Below are positions 8,182 through 17,714 of a stretch of DNA of 64,000 nt, piece by piece. Each line of letters begins with the position of its first letter. Position 1 is the stretch's first letter. The position numbers and the translations under genes are program-made. The notes beneath the pieces are model-generated. The model saw nothing but the letters and a program-made list of their open reading frames with translations, did no database searches and was not told the DNA's origin. The stretch comes from Antarctobacter heliothermus (lineage in GTDB: Bacteria; Pseudomonadota; Alphaproteobacteria; Rhodobacterales; Rhodobacteraceae), in the NCBI RefSeq assembly GCF_002237555.1, contig NZ_CP022542.1:62001-126000 (forward strand), read 5' to 3'.

Positions 8182-9009
8182 ATGGTGCCGCTGCTCTCGG
8201 AGGGGATGCGCAACCGGCTGCTGGGCCTGCACCTGACCCATGCCGGGTTGGCCGAATGCATGATCGCGGCCTGCTATCAAAGCGTGCTGAAACCGGGCGG
8301 GGGGTTTGTCGACGTGGGCGCGCGGATCGGCGCCCATACGGTGCCGATGACGCGGATCGTCGGGGCCACAGGCACCGGACTGGCGATCGAGGCCAACCCC
8401 GACACGCTGCCCCGGCTAAAGGCCGCGCTGGCAGCCCCCGGTGTGCCGCAGGGGGTGACGCAGGTGCTGCATGCCGCCGCGCATGACCATGTCGGTGAGG
8501 TGCGCTTTCACACCCGCCCGCAGGGGCAGGACGGCATGAGCTCGATCTACGCCGAGGCGCTGCGCACCGAGGATCCCGGCCCCAAGACAACCTATCCGGT
8601 GCCCTGCACCACGCTGGATGCGGCCCTGATGGCGCATCCGCTGCCAAAAGTGGATTTCCTCAAGATCGACGTCGAGGATGCAGAATACCTTGTGCTGCGC
8701 GGCGCGGGCGACCTGATGGCGCGCCACCAACCGCTGATCGCGCTGGAAAACCTGCCGCGTGAGGCGGCCGCGCGGGGTGGGTATTCTGCCGCGGACTGGT
8801 TCGGGTTGTTCGAGACCGCAGGCTATCATCTGGTCGACATGTTCTGGCAGCCCTTCACGCCTGCGGATTTCACGGCAAAGGGCGATCTGCCCTACAGCTA
8901 TTTTGCCCTGCCACAGGGGCGGGATCTGGGCGATCTGATCCCCGATCACGTCTACCTTGGACGACTGATGCAGCACGCCCGACGGCTGGACCCGGGATTT
9001 TGCCCCTGA
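8182..9009 (+). CDS. FkbM family methyltransferase (tandem paralogue)
   Basis: 275 residues, closely paralleling the preceding FkbM protein: GFVDVGARIGAHTVPMTRIV binds SAM, AIEANPDTLPRL is the acidic region and VDFLKIDVEDAEYLVLRGA is the DxE motif. Both copies share the N-terminal leader pattern and the late 'FxxAGYHLVDMFWQPFTP'-type segment, which supports a common ancestor. ATG 8182 is used; the internal Met at 8206 has a GGAGG too close to serve well. The stop faces the convergent GSCFA gene, so this is the last gene of the plus-strand run beginning near 2238. Confidence 0.87.
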   Translation: MVPLLSEGMRNRLLGLHLTHAGLAECMIAACYQSVLKPGGGFVDVGARIGAHTVPMTRIVGATGTGLAIEANPDTLPRLKAALAAPGVPQGVTQVLHAAAHDHVGEVRFHTRPQGQDGMSSIYAEALRTEDPGPKTTYPVPCTTLDAALMAHPLPKVDFLKIDVEDAEYLVLRGAGDLMARHQPLIALENLPREAAARGGYSAADWFGLFETAGYHLVDMFWQPFTPADFTAKGDLPYSYFALPQGRDLGDLIPDHVYLGRLMQHARRLDPGFCP

Positions 9010-9028
9010 CATGGCCGGGGGCTGACCC

Positions 9029-10672
9029 CTAAAGAATTGCTGCCAGACGATTGTGCGCCGCGACCTGATATGGGTCTTGGGGGTCAAAGACCTCCAGCGC
9101 CGCGCGCGCCCGGTCCCGGGCTCCGGATTGAATCAGGCATTCGATCCACGCCAGCCGCCGCTGCACATCCAGTTCCTTGAGCGCATCAGCCTTGTCATAG
9201 GCGGCAACCGCCTCTGCGGGAAACGCATCGCAAAACGCGTCCCCCAGCGCACAAAGCGCGTCATATTCGTCGCCGGGAAGCGAGCGCAGCCAATCCAGCA
9301 CCGCGCGCCGGGCTTTGCCAACCTCATCCAACCGCACATAGGCCAGGATCAGCATCCTGCGCTGCAGCGCCAGTTTTGCGCCATGCACGATATAGGGTTC
9401 CAGCAACCCCGGTACCGGCGCGTAGTTCTGAGACAGAACATGGATCTGTGCCATCCGCAGGGCGCGCAAATTCGGATGCCAGTCCGCCGGAATGTGATCC
9501 AGATGGCAGCGTGCCTCCTGTGGCATTTGTCGGCGAATGTAGAATTTAACCGCCTCTTCGGCGAAATCTGGGCTTTCGGCGCTGAGGGCAGAGAAGCGTT
9601 CAAAAAAAGCCAGACCGGGGGTCTTGTCCCCCACAGCATGCTTCTTGGCCTCTTCCAGCAGCGCCAGCGCGCCGCCGGTCCGTGCAGCCTCGTCAAGCGC
9701 GGCCATGCTGTCGTCGGGCGGGCAATAGGCCCGAACCATCCGATCCACATTGATGCGCACGATGTCATCGGTGACATGTACGTTGTCATCCAGCCAGGCC
9801 ACCTTGCGGTCGCTGAGCGTGACGGATTCGTAGCTGGGGAAATAATGCACATGCGCGTAGTCCGTGCAGATGTGTTCGGCCACGGTGCGCAGGCAGGATT
9901 TGGAATAGCTGTTGGCCACCATCACATCCATATCCTGCCGAAAGGTGTTGATCAGCGGGACGGGCGACACGGTCAGGATGATTTGTTGATCGCGGCGACA
10001 TCGGCTTTGCAACAGATCGATGGACCGGCGCATGAACCCAAGGGTCTCTGCGAAATCCAGCACACGCAGGCTGAAGCGGTCCGGATCCGCCTTGAGGACG
10101 CGCAGCATCGGGGTGGAATTCAGGTAGATCCCCTGCAGGTGATCATACCACAATTCCGTCAGACCCAGCGTCACGATCACCACCCGGCAGTCGACCACGG
10201 TGCCGGTGGCTTCGATGATAGCGTTGCGGCGCAGGGCCAACTCCTCAAAAGGCCGGGGCCGTTCGGTGGCCACCACATGCAGATCGGCGCATTTTCCGGG
10301 GCTTACCTCGATGAAATTGGCGCGTTGATCAAACCGCGCCTCAGGGTCCAGCGCCCATGAAAAATCATTGTAGATGGACGGCACGCCATAGTTGTTGATG
10401 ATCGCCGGGTTCACCGTCCTGAATTGCGGCTGACGCAGCAGATCCAGCATCGGCAGCCGAAACCCCCGGCTGGCCAGAACCCGTTCGATATTGCGGGCAA
10501 AACAGGACCCGATGGTAAAAACCTTCTCTCCCGGCTCAAGCTGGAAAGGCGCCTGAAAGCCGGGCAGGGCCACGGGTGACACACGGTTGTCCGCCGTGCC
10601 GTCACTCCAGCCAGCGGTTTCTCCCAACCGGTTCGCCAGCGCCTGTTGGACTGAGATCTCGATCAAGGCCAT
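9029..10672 (-). CDS. GSCFA domain protein
   Basis: 547 residues. The N-terminal half carries the motif that names the GSCFA domain (VFTIGSCFARNIER, GSCFA at residues 55-59), followed by NNYGVPSIYNDF, a VIVTLGLTELWYD segment and LTVSPVPLINTF, an arrangement like SGNH/GDSL-type hydrolases with a Ser-Cys nucleophile region and a DNVHVTDDIV-like late histidine. The C-terminal 200 residues are helical and TPR-like. GSCFA proteins often sit in surface-polysaccharide loci and are suspected acyl/acetyl esterases or transferases, but no reaction is proven. The start ATG 10672 (MALIEISVQQ) is chosen over upstream extension into the RTX gene. It is convergent with the FkbM pair. Confidence 0.8.
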   Translation of the reverse strand: MALIEISVQQALANRLGETAGWSDGTADNRVSPVALPGFQAPFQLEPGEKVFTIGSCFARNIERVLASRGFRLPMLDLLRQPQFRTVNPAIINNYGVPSIYNDFSWALDPEARFDQRANFIEVSPGKCADLHVVATERPRPFEELALRRNAIIEATGTVVDCRVVIVTLGLTELWYDHLQGIYLNSTPMLRVLKADPDRFSLRVLDFAETLGFMRRSIDLLQSRCRRDQQIILTVSPVPLINTFRQDMDVMVANSYSKSCLRTVAEHICTDYAHVHYFPSYESVTLSDRKVAWLDDNVHVTDDIVRINVDRMVRAYCPPDDSMAALDEAARTGGALALLEEAKKHAVGDKTPGLAFFERFSALSAESPDFAEEAVKFYIRRQMPQEARCHLDHIPADWHPNLRALRMAQIHVLSQNYAPVPGLLEPYIVHGAKLALQRRMLILAYVRLDEVGKARRAVLDWLRSLPGDEYDALCALGDAFCDAFPAEAVAAYDKADALKELDVQRRLAWIECLIQSGARDRARAALEVFDPQDPYQVAAHNRLAAIL

Positions 10673-10733
10673 GGTCTGGGCTCTCCGGTCAGGTATCGTG
10701 GTCGGATGCAGGGGCAAAGCCCCCGAACCTGCC

Positions 10734-12191
10734 CTACAACACGAAATCATCCGCCGTCAGCCCGGTGACACCGCCCACGCGAATTTCCGCGTCGATGGTG
10801 CCGTTGCCGTCCGCATCAAACTGCACGATGGTCGACCCCGTGGCGGTCTCATTCAGGCGAATTTCCGGGTTGCCCGAGGGCGCAAAGGCCGCGGTGCCGC
10901 GGAATTCAAACACCCCCGGCGACATGCCCGCCACCACGATCAGGTCAACGCCCTGTTCGAAATCCATGATCTGGTCGCGATTGGCCCCCGCAACGGTTCC
11001 GGCAAGCGCGCGGAAGACAAAATTGTCCGCCCCTTCGCCGCCGGTCAGGTAATCACGGCCCAGTCCCCCGGCCAGATCATCCTCCCCGGCACGCCCACGC
11101 AGGATGTCATTGCCCGAACCGCCCTCAAGCGTGTCGTCGCCATTGCCACCGTCCATGATGTCGTCGTTGTCACCGCCATCAAGCAGGTCGCTGCCGTCCT
11201 GGCCGACCAGCACGTCGTTGCCGCCCTCGCCATAAACACTGTCATCACCGGCGTTGGCGTTTAGCGTGTCATTGTTGGACCCGCCATTGATGCCGTCATT
11301 GCCCTCACCGCCCAGAATGAAATCGTCGCCGCTGCCGCCATCCAGCACATCGTCACCGCCTCGCCCGACCAGCTGGTCGTCATCGGCCCCGCCATCAAGC
11401 TCATCCGCAAATTCGCCGCCGACCAGAGTGTCGTTGCCAGCTTCGCCGTAGATCGTGCCGGCGGTCACCCCGTCACCGATCGTGGAATAGAAATCATCCC
11501 CAATCCAAAGGTTTATTGCGCCGGTGATGATGCCGGAATTGACCACCAGATCATTTACGCTGCTGCCCTGGATTATACTGTTCGCATCCCGGTCGGTGAT
11601 CGTGCCGTGATTGACCACGGTCAGCCCCAAAGCGCTGCTCGATCCAGCGATGTAGGTGCTGGTGATCTCACCGGTATTGTAGAGATAACCCTCCCCCAGA
11701 CGACCCATGTTGATCGTGTTGCTGAAGATCGTGCCGCTGTTGACGATCGTCACATCACCGAGCGAGCTATCATTGTAGTTGAAGGTCGATGTAGTGCCCT
11801 GATTCTGGATCATGTCGCCAGAGTTGAACAGCGTGATGTCGCTCTCTCCGCCAAGGGAGAGCGTGTCGATCATGTAGGCATTGGTGGTGATGGTGCCGAA
11901 ATTGCGGATCACGTGGGTCGTGTCCTCGCCGGCGAGGTCGATAGCCTCGCTGTTGATCGAGGTGATGGTGCCGTGGTTCTCGATAATGCTGGATGAATTG
12001 GCATCGACCGCAGCAGAGGAAGAAATGATGTGGCCATAATTGTAGACCCGGGTGATTGAAGCACCGCTGGAAAGTAGCACCCCGGTTCCGCTCGGGTCGG
12101 TGACATTGACACCGGGCATGATCACCAGCTCGTCGCTATTGTTGACGATGATGCCATCGGTATCGTCGGTGGTTTGAAAGATGACAGCCAT
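10734..12191 (-). CDS. RTX calcium-binding repeat protein, array member 1
   Basis: 485 residues. The N-terminal half is built of short repeats with the consensus 'V/I-x-N-x-G-x-I' (for example LYNTGEITS, VVNHGTITD, VVNSGIITG), as expected of a right-handed beta-helix. Then come about nine RTX nonapeptides (GGxGxDxLx; GGEGNDGINGG, GGSGDDFILGG) that fold on calcium. The C-terminal 100 residues (GADNFVFRALAG through TADDFVL) match the serralysin-type domain with an uncleaved type I secretion signal: an Asp-Asp followed by hydrophobic residues at the very end. No signal peptide, consistent with ABC export; the exporter is not in this window. ATG 12191 has AAGGAAAATTT upstream. The RTX part is almost identical in DNA to array member 5. 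Confidence 0.88.
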   Translation of the reverse strand: MAVIFQTTDDTDGIIVNNSDELVIMPGVNVTDPSGTGVLLSSGASITRVYNYGHIISSSAAVDANSSSIIENHGTITSINSEAIDLAGEDTTHVIRNFGTITTNAYMIDTLSLGGESDITLFNSGDMIQNQGTTSTFNYNDSSLGDVTIVNSGTIFSNTINMGRLGEGYLYNTGEITSTYIAGSSSALGLTVVNHGTITDRDANSIIQGSSVNDLVVNSGIITGAINLWIGDDFYSTIGDGVTAGTIYGEAGNDTLVGGEFADELDGGADDDQLVGRGGDDVLDGGSGDDFILGGEGNDGINGGSNNDTLNANAGDDSVYGEGGNDVLVGQDGSDLLDGGDNDDIMDGGNGDDTLEGGSGNDILRGRAGEDDLAGGLGRDYLTGGEGADNFVFRALAGTVAGANRDQIMDFEQGVDLIVVAGMSPGVFEFRGTAAFAPSGNPEIRLNETATGSTIVQFDADGNGTIDAEIRVGGVTGLTADDFVL

Positions 12192-12367
12192 GGAAATTTT
12201 CCTTTTATAATGATGTCCCGCGGGTTGGCGGGGGATGAATGTCGCGCGTGTTAGCCCCGGATCGCGCCCTCGGGAATGCCGGGTTCCGGCGGCAAGCCTG
12301 CCTACGCAGGCCACGGACCCGGCAGGCGCGCCCAAGAACCCGCGAACCGGCGGATAAGTCAAGTTTG

Positions 12368-12395
12368 CGGGGCTGCCCCTGTCAGGACAGCCCCG
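12368..12395 (-). terminator. hairpin downstream of RTX array member 2
   Basis: CGGGGCTG (12368-12375) pairs perfectly with CAGCCCCG (12388-12395), with a further CCT/AGG pairing inside the loop. It lies just beyond the stop of the member 2 gene (12439) in its direction of transcription. No real T-tract follows, so it may be a Rho-assisted terminator or an mRNA 3'-end stabiliser. The rest of 12192-12438 shows no coding frame. Confidence 0.45.
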
Positions 12396-12438
12396 TTCAG
12401 GCCAAGAAAGTCAGGGCTGGAAGGTCAGAGCAGGAACA

Positions 12439-13854
12439 TCAAAGCACGAAATCATCCGCCGTCAGCCCGGTGACACCGCCCACGCGAATTTCCGCGTCGA
12501 TGGTGCCGTCACCATTGTTGTCGATCTGTACGATGGTCGATCCCGTGGCGGTCTCATTCAGGCGAATTTCCGGGTTGGCCGAGGGCGCAAAGGCGGCCGT
12601 GCCACGGAATTCGAACACGCCCGGGCTGAGACCGGCAATGATGATCGTGTCCACGCCCTGTTCGAAATCGAGGATCTGATCGCGGGTCGCCCCGATGCCC
12701 GCATCGCCAATGCTGCGGAACACGAAATTGTCTGCGCCCTCGCCGCCTGTCAGGTAGTCAAGGCCCAGTCCCCCCGCCAGATCATCCTCGCCGGCACGGC
12801 CGCGCAGGATGTCATTGCCCGAACCGCCCTCAAGCGTGTCGTCGCCATTGCCACCGTCCATGGTGTCGTCGTTGTCACCGCCATCAAGCAGGTCGCTGCC
12901 GTCCTGGCCGACCAGCACGTCATTGCCGCCCTCGCCATAGACGGTGTCATCGCCGGCGTTGGCGTTCATCGTGTCATTGTCAGCGCCGCCGTTGATCTCG
13001 TCGTTGTCGGCGCCGCCCAGGATGAAATCGTCGCCGCTGCCGCCCTCAAGGCTGTCATCGCCGCCGTGGCCGATCAGCGTGTCGTTGTCAGCACCGCCGT
13101 CGAACAGGTCCACCGCCTCGCCGCCGATCAGCAGATCGTCGTCCTCGTCGCCATGCACCGTACCCTGCACCTCGCCCGAGGTGCCCCGGTAGACGTCGTC
13201 GTTGTTGTCGAGGTAAATATCCCCGACCATCAACCCGGCATTGTTGATGATGTCCACGCCGGTCCCACTGAAGGCGGTGTAGCTGCCGGCATTCCCGATG
13301 ATCGTGCCGCTGTTGTCCAGAGTGGAGGTCCCTGTGCTGTTGCTTTGCCAGTTGGCGAAGACCCCGAACCCGGCTTTGCCGATGATGGTGCCGGTGTTGA
13401 TCAAGTAGAAATTGGAGGTTCCGGCATCCGCTGCCACACCGTCCGATTGTCCCTGGATCAGACCGCTGTTGGAAATGTGGGTTGTCGTGGCCTCGTCCGC
13501 TGTCCGGATGTCGACCGCATCCTCGCCCGACAGGATCGTTCCCGCGTTCATGAGATAGGCATTGCTGGTCAATTGCATGCTGACCGTATCGCCGTTCAGC
13601 GCCTGCAAGACCCCGGTCGGGCCCACGCTGATCTCGGTCCTGTAGCCTGTGGCATCGATCGCGTTGTGCGCGGCAGAGGTGGAATTCGCCAACACGAGCC
13701 CACCGACGTAAATGTAGTTTGGGCTCAGGCCGGAGGTGGTGATCGCGTCCCCCGACACAACGAGTTCGGCATCGGCGTTGGTCAGAACCCCTGTTTCGCC
13801 GCTGCCGAGGGTTTGAGCGATGCTGCTGAAACCGGTGAGAATGAAGCTGGCCAT
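12439..13854 (-). CDS. RTX calcium-binding repeat protein, array member 2
   Basis: 471 residues with the same architecture as its neighbours. The N-terminal half has beta-helix-type repeats (LMNAGTILSG, ISNSGLIQG, LINTGTIIG, LDNSGTIIG). RTX nonapeptides follow (GGADNDTLIG, GGSGDDFILGG, GGNGDDTLEGG). The C-terminus differs from members 1, 3, 4 and 5 in two linked patches: SIGDAGIGATRDQILDF in place of the ALAGTVAGANRDQ form, and QIDNNGDGTIDAE in place of QFDADGDG; both are shared with member 6. It ends in TADDFVL. The start at 13854 has AAGGA about 10 bases upstream. Secretion by a type I system and calcium folding are inferred from family knowledge. Confidence 0.87.
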   Translation of the reverse strand: MASFILTGFSSIAQTLGSGETGVLTNADAELVVSGDAITTSGLSPNYIYVGGLVLANSTSAAHNAIDATGYRTEISVGPTGVLQALNGDTVSMQLTSNAYLMNAGTILSGEDAVDIRTADEATTTHISNSGLIQGQSDGVAADAGTSNFYLINTGTIIGKAGFGVFANWQSNSTGTSTLDNSGTIIGNAGSYTAFSGTGVDIINNAGLMVGDIYLDNNDDVYRGTSGEVQGTVHGDEDDDLLIGGEAVDLFDGGADNDTLIGHGGDDSLEGGSGDDFILGGADNDEINGGADNDTMNANAGDDTVYGEGGNDVLVGQDGSDLLDGGDNDDTMDGGNGDDTLEGGSGNDILRGRAGEDDLAGGLGLDYLTGGEGADNFVFRSIGDAGIGATRDQILDFEQGVDTIIIAGLSPGVFEFRGTAAFAPSANPEIRLNETATGSTIVQIDNNGDGTIDAEIRVGGVTGLTADDFVL

Positions 13855-14152
13855 GATGCGTAGTCCTTGTTCAATACGTTGAAAGTGAAATGCCCTAGCG
13901 CAACCGCTTGCGGGCAGACGGGATTCTCTGGCGGTCCAATCCGCGTGTCATGGCAAACCGGCGCCCGTGTGGAACGGGCGCCGCGCATGGGATTTCCGGG
14001 TCAGAAAAGTCGCCCCGGACCGCCCGATCATGCCCTGCCCGCTGCGCCTTTGTCCACTTGGGCGCGGGTTTCGGCGGGCCAGAGCGTGTTGCGCCAAATC
14101 GAATTCACAAACCAGACCGAACGCGTTGTGCTCCGATCGGGCGCGCCACTTT

Positions 14153-15604
14153 CTAAAGCACGAAATCATCCGCCGTCAGCCCGGTCACGCCGCCCACCCG
14201 GATCTCTGCGTCGATGGTGCCGTCACCGTCGGCATCAAACTGCACGATGGTCGACCCCGTAGCGGTCTCATTCAGCCGCAACTCGGGGTTGCCCGAGGGG
14301 GCAAAGGCGCTGGTGCCGCGGAATTCAAAGACCCCCGGCGACAGGCCCGCCACCACGATCAGGTCAACGCCCTGTTCGAAATCAAGGATCTGGTCGCGGT
14401 TGGCCCCGGCAACGGTTCCGGCAAGCGCGCGGAAGACAAAATTGTCCGCCCCTTCGCCGCCGGTCATATAATCACGACCCAGCCCCCCGGCCAGATCGTC
14501 CTCGCCGGCACGACCGCGCAGGATGTCATTGCCGTCGCCGCCTTCGAGCGTGTCGTCGCCATTGCCACCGTCCATGGTGTCGTCGTTGTCACCACCATCA
14601 AGCAGGTCGCTGCCGTCCTGCCCGACGAGAATGTCATTGCCCGCCTCGCCGTACACCGTGTCGTTGTCGCCGCCCGCGTTCAGCGTGTCATTGCCGGCCC
14701 CGCCCAGCACCTCATCGTTGCCGGTGCCGCCGAGGATGAAATCATTGTCATTTCCGCCATCAAGGCTGTCATCGCCGCCATTGCCGACGATCTTGTCATT
14801 CTGATCCCCGCCCAGGATCGTATCCGCGCTGGCCCCGCCGACCAGCGTGTCGTTGCCGCCGCTGCCCAGCACCGTGCCCAGCACCTGTCCGCTGGCGGTG
14901 CTCTGGTACAGGTCGTCGCCCAGCCCCATCTGCACATCGCCGACAATCAGACCCGAGTTCACGACGCTGTCGGCATTGATCCCGGCGTTGATCACATTGC
15001 TGCCCGGTCCGTTGGTCCCGTGGATCTCGCCAGAGTTGACGATCCGGGTCTGGGCCGAGTTGTTCATCAGGATCAGGCTGGTCTGGATGATGCCCGAATT
15101 GGTCAGCCGGGCCGTGCCGCTGGCGTCGATGTTCAGGGTTCCCCCCTGCATCAGGCCGGTGTTCCAGACCGTCCCGGAGGTCATGCCGCCCGACCCGTAG
15201 ATGATGGGGGACCCGCTGGTCGAGATTATCTTGCCGTTGTTTATCAGGTTCAGGGAGAAGCCGTTGGCGGTGTCCACATCGATCGGTTCCTGACCCGCGA
15301 TGATATCGCCGTTGTTGACGATCCCGAAGCTGGCCCCCGCGATGGTGTGGTTCAGGTCGATCCCGTCGGCGGTGCCTTGGATCACCCCGTTGTTGACCAC
15401 ATAGGCGTTGGTCGCAAAGATTTCGACCGCTTCAAATCCGGCCAGAACCGTGCCAAAGTTGTGAAACTCCGTCCGGGTGGCCCCGGACAAAAGGTTCACC
15501 CCGTCAGCGGTGCCGGTGATCACTTCGCCGGGCAGCAAAAAGGTCTCGTCCCCGTTTGCGATGTTGACGAGTCCTGCGACGCTGGTGATGAAATTGACGG
15601 CCAT
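14153..15604 (-). CDS. RTX calcium-binding repeat protein, array member 3
   Basis: 483 residues. N-terminal repeats include FHNFGTVLAG, VVNNGVIQG, IVNNGDIIAG, LTNSGIIQT and VVNSGLIVG, a beta-solenoid pattern without any catalytic residues I can recognise. RTX repeats run from about residue 260 to 370 (GGAGNDTLNAGG, GEAGNDILVG). The C-terminal block is the shared ALAGTVAGANRDQILDF / GTSAFAPSGNPELRL / TADDFVL type. ATG 15604 has CAGGAGCAGC upstream; the apparent longer frame to 15838 is intergenic shadow. The 3' third is near-identical in DNA to members 1, 4 and 5. Confidence 0.88.
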   Translation of the reverse strand: MAVNFITSVAGLVNIANGDETFLLPGEVITGTADGVNLLSGATRTEFHNFGTVLAGFEAVEIFATNAYVVNNGVIQGTADGIDLNHTIAGASFGIVNNGDIIAGQEPIDVDTANGFSLNLINNGKIISTSGSPIIYGSGGMTSGTVWNTGLMQGGTLNIDASGTARLTNSGIIQTSLILMNNSAQTRIVNSGEIHGTNGPGSNVINAGINADSVVNSGLIVGDVQMGLGDDLYQSTASGQVLGTVLGSGGNDTLVGGASADTILGGDQNDKIVGNGGDDSLDGGNDNDFILGGTGNDEVLGGAGNDTLNAGGDNDTVYGEAGNDILVGQDGSDLLDGGDNDDTMDGGNGDDTLEGGDGNDILRGRAGEDDLAGGLGRDYMTGGEGADNFVFRALAGTVAGANRDQILDFEQGVDLIVVAGLSPGVFEFRGTSAFAPSGNPELRLNETATGSTIVQFDADGDGTIDAEIRVGGVTGLTADDFVL

Positions 15605-15649
15605 AGAATGCTGCTCCTGAATGGTTTTTCCTGAAAGAGGACGGCATGC

Positions 15650-15678
15650 CCCCCCAGAGCCTAAAGGCCGCTGGGGGG
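15650..15678 (-). terminator. hairpin between RTX array members 4 and 3
   Basis: CCCCCCAG at 15650-15657 is complementary to CTGGGGGG at 15671-15678 with a 13-base loop. It lies between the stop of the member 4 gene (15854) and the start of member 3 (15604) and could end the upstream transcript. No strong T-run follows in the transcribed direction, so confidence is moderate. The rest of the 15605-15853 gap holds no coding frame. Confidence 0.4.
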
Positions 15679-15853
15679 AAATAAATAGATTTTTAGACTG
15701 TTCCGATGCATGACCGTCCGTTTGCAAGGTCAGGCCGTCCGCTGTCCGTGCGGATACACCCCCAGCGCGCATTTCGGGTTTGGTCGCCAGATCGGCATCG
15801 GTCTTGCTGCACCCTCTGCCAAAGACCCACATGCGCAAGACCGCAGGGGTGGG

Positions 15854-17368
15854 TTACAACACGAAATCATCCGCCGTCAGCCCGGTGACACCACCCACCC
15901 GGATCTCTGCGTCGATGGTGCCGTCACCGTCGGCATCAAACTGCACGATGGTCGATCCGGTGGCGGTCTCATTCAGGCGCAGTTCGGGGTTGCCCGACGG
16001 CGCAAACGCCGCAGTGCCGCGGAACTCAAAGACCCCCGGCGACAGGCCCGCCACCACGATCAGGTCAACGCCCTGTTCAAAATCAAGGATCTGGTCGCGG
16101 TTGGCCCCTGCCACGGTTCCGGCCAGCGCGCGGAAGACAAAATTGTCCGCCCCTTCGCCGCCGGTCAGGTAATCACGGCCCAGCCCCCCGGCCAGATCGT
16201 CCTCGCCGGCCCGACCGCGCAGGATGTCGTTGCCGTCGCCGCCTTCAAGGCTGTCATCGCCGTTGCCGCCGTCCATGGTGTCGTCGTTGTTGCCCCCCTC
16301 CAGCACGTCGCTGCCGTCCTGCCCCACCAGGACGTCGTTGCCGTCGCCACCAAGGATCGTGTCGTTGCCCGCGCCAGCGTTCAGCACGTCGTTTTCGGTG
16401 CCGCCGTCGATCGAGTCGTCACCGTCGCCGCCAAAGATCGTGTCGTTCCCGGCGTCGCCGTTCAGGCTGTCGTCGCCGCCATGGCCGACCAGCAGATCGG
16501 CGTCGGTTCCACCGCGCAGGTCATCGCCCTCGGACCCGCCGATCAGCGTATCGGCACCTTCCTCCCCCAGCACCTGACCGGTGGTGACACCCGACGCGAC
16601 CCCGCGATAGGTGTCTGCCCCGCCGCCCAGAAGCACGTCACCCATGATCGTGCCGCTGTTGGTCAGGACATGCACGCCGCCGTCCAGATTGACCTCACCG
16701 TCCAGCGTGCCGTCGTTGATGATGGTGGCGTCGTAGGACGAGACATCCGGCGTCTTGATGGAAAACTCGGGGCCGGAAATCAGCCCTGTATTGCGGATCA
16801 CGAAACCGTCGCCGCCGTAGAAATAAACCCCCGCCGATTCAACAACGAGGCCTTCGACCCGTCCGGGGCTTTGGATCGTGCCGCTGTTGATCAGCTGCGT
16901 GCCGCCGCCGCGCATGTCGACACCGCGTTCGCCGGTGATCAGCCCGGAATTGACGATAGAGGTGGCGTCGTCGGTCTGTACCCCGTGGCCCGAGCCCTCG
17001 ATCGTGCCGCTGTTGCTGAGAAGGCTATCGACCCCCAGCATCTCGACCCCGGAATCGCCCGCGCCGACGATCGACCCCTGGTTCCGGACCGTGGTCCCCG
17101 TTCCGTGGAACTCGAGACCGTCGCTCCAGGCCCAGACGCTGCCGGTTCGGCCGATGTGAACCTCGACATCGTCCGTGGTGTTGCTGTCAGCGGTGCCGTC
17201 TCCGCCGCCGGCAAAGACCGAGCCCTCGATCACAAGTATGATGCTGGTTTGTGCTGCGAACGCGAATGTGTTGCCGCTGGAGGTGATCAGCTGGCCTTGG
17301 GGAACGATGTATTCCTCGTTCGTTACCAGATTGATCGTGCCATCCTGCGTGTTGAGAATCTGAACCAT
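15854..17368 (-). CDS. RTX calcium-binding repeat protein, array member 4
   Basis: 504 residues, the longest of the array. The N-terminal half carries at least eight solenoid-type repeats (VRNQGSIVG, LSNSGTIEG, IVNSGLITG, LINSGTIQS, IRNTGLISG, LTNSGTIMG). RTX repeats follow (GGEGADTLIGG-like, GGDGDDSIDGG, GGDGNDVLVG) and then the shared C-terminal secretion domain ending TADDFVL. ATG 17368 is preceded by GAAGGAGATTTTCCC, a strong ribosome-binding site that fixes the start. Its RTX section has distinct repeats not seen in members 1 and 5, while the last 100 residues are nearly the same, supporting separate histories for the two halves. Confidence 0.88.
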   Translation of the reverse strand: MVQILNTQDGTINLVTNEEYIVPQGQLITSSGNTFAFAAQTSIILVIEGSVFAGGGDGTADSNTTDDVEVHIGRTGSVWAWSDGLEFHGTGTTVRNQGSIVGAGDSGVEMLGVDSLLSNSGTIEGSGHGVQTDDATSIVNSGLITGERGVDMRGGGTQLINSGTIQSPGRVEGLVVESAGVYFYGGDGFVIRNTGLISGPEFSIKTPDVSSYDATIINDGTLDGEVNLDGGVHVLTNSGTIMGDVLLGGGADTYRGVASGVTTGQVLGEEGADTLIGGSEGDDLRGGTDADLLVGHGGDDSLNGDAGNDTIFGGDGDDSIDGGTENDVLNAGAGNDTILGGDGNDVLVGQDGSDVLEGGNNDDTMDGGNGDDSLEGGDGNDILRGRAGEDDLAGGLGRDYLTGGEGADNFVFRALAGTVAGANRDQILDFEQGVDLIVVAGLSPGVFEFRGTAAFAPSGNPELRLNETATGSTIVQFDADGDGTIDAEIRVGGVTGLTADDFVL

Positions 17369-17714
17369 GGGAAAATCTCCTTCAAGAATTGTTTTATCTG
17401 AGGCAATGCAGCCTCGGGGTGCGAAACCCGCGTGGCGCATCTATTTTACATGTTTTTCGGGACCTTCGTCTCCGGTTTTCAGGTGGGCACCCTTTGGTCA
17501 GTCTGGTTGCCGCGCGTTTTCTTTAGCGCGATCCAGACTGGCATGGGAAGTGCCCCGATTTTTCTGCGCGTCTGATCGCACCCGACTTCAAAGGGCAGGC
17601 CGCGCCCGGTACCATGGCGCGCGGATCCGCGAATGACGGCGGGGTCGTCACGATCACGCACTCATAGAACCGGGCACAGAACCGGAGATGATCTTGGGCG
17701 GACTGCGTCGCGCC
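17369..17714. promoter_or_regulatory. intergenic region between RTX array members 5 and 4
   Basis: 346 bases without a convincing gene. It should hold the promoter of member 4 (minus strand) and the 3' end of member 5. A 12-bp perfect palindrome, CGCGGATCCGCG, lies at 17620-17631 and could be part of a transcription stop or a protein site; nothing else decisive is seen. Small frames crossing it on either strand lack ribosome-binding sites. Confidence 0.3.

Noticed and set aside
13967..17401. Long plus-strand open frames opposite the RTX genes (such as 13967-15634 and 15710-17401)
   Set aside because: They are antisense shadows produced by the biased third positions of Gly/Asp-rich repeats; they have no family resemblance, no ribosome-binding sites and share the repeat structure of the real genes.
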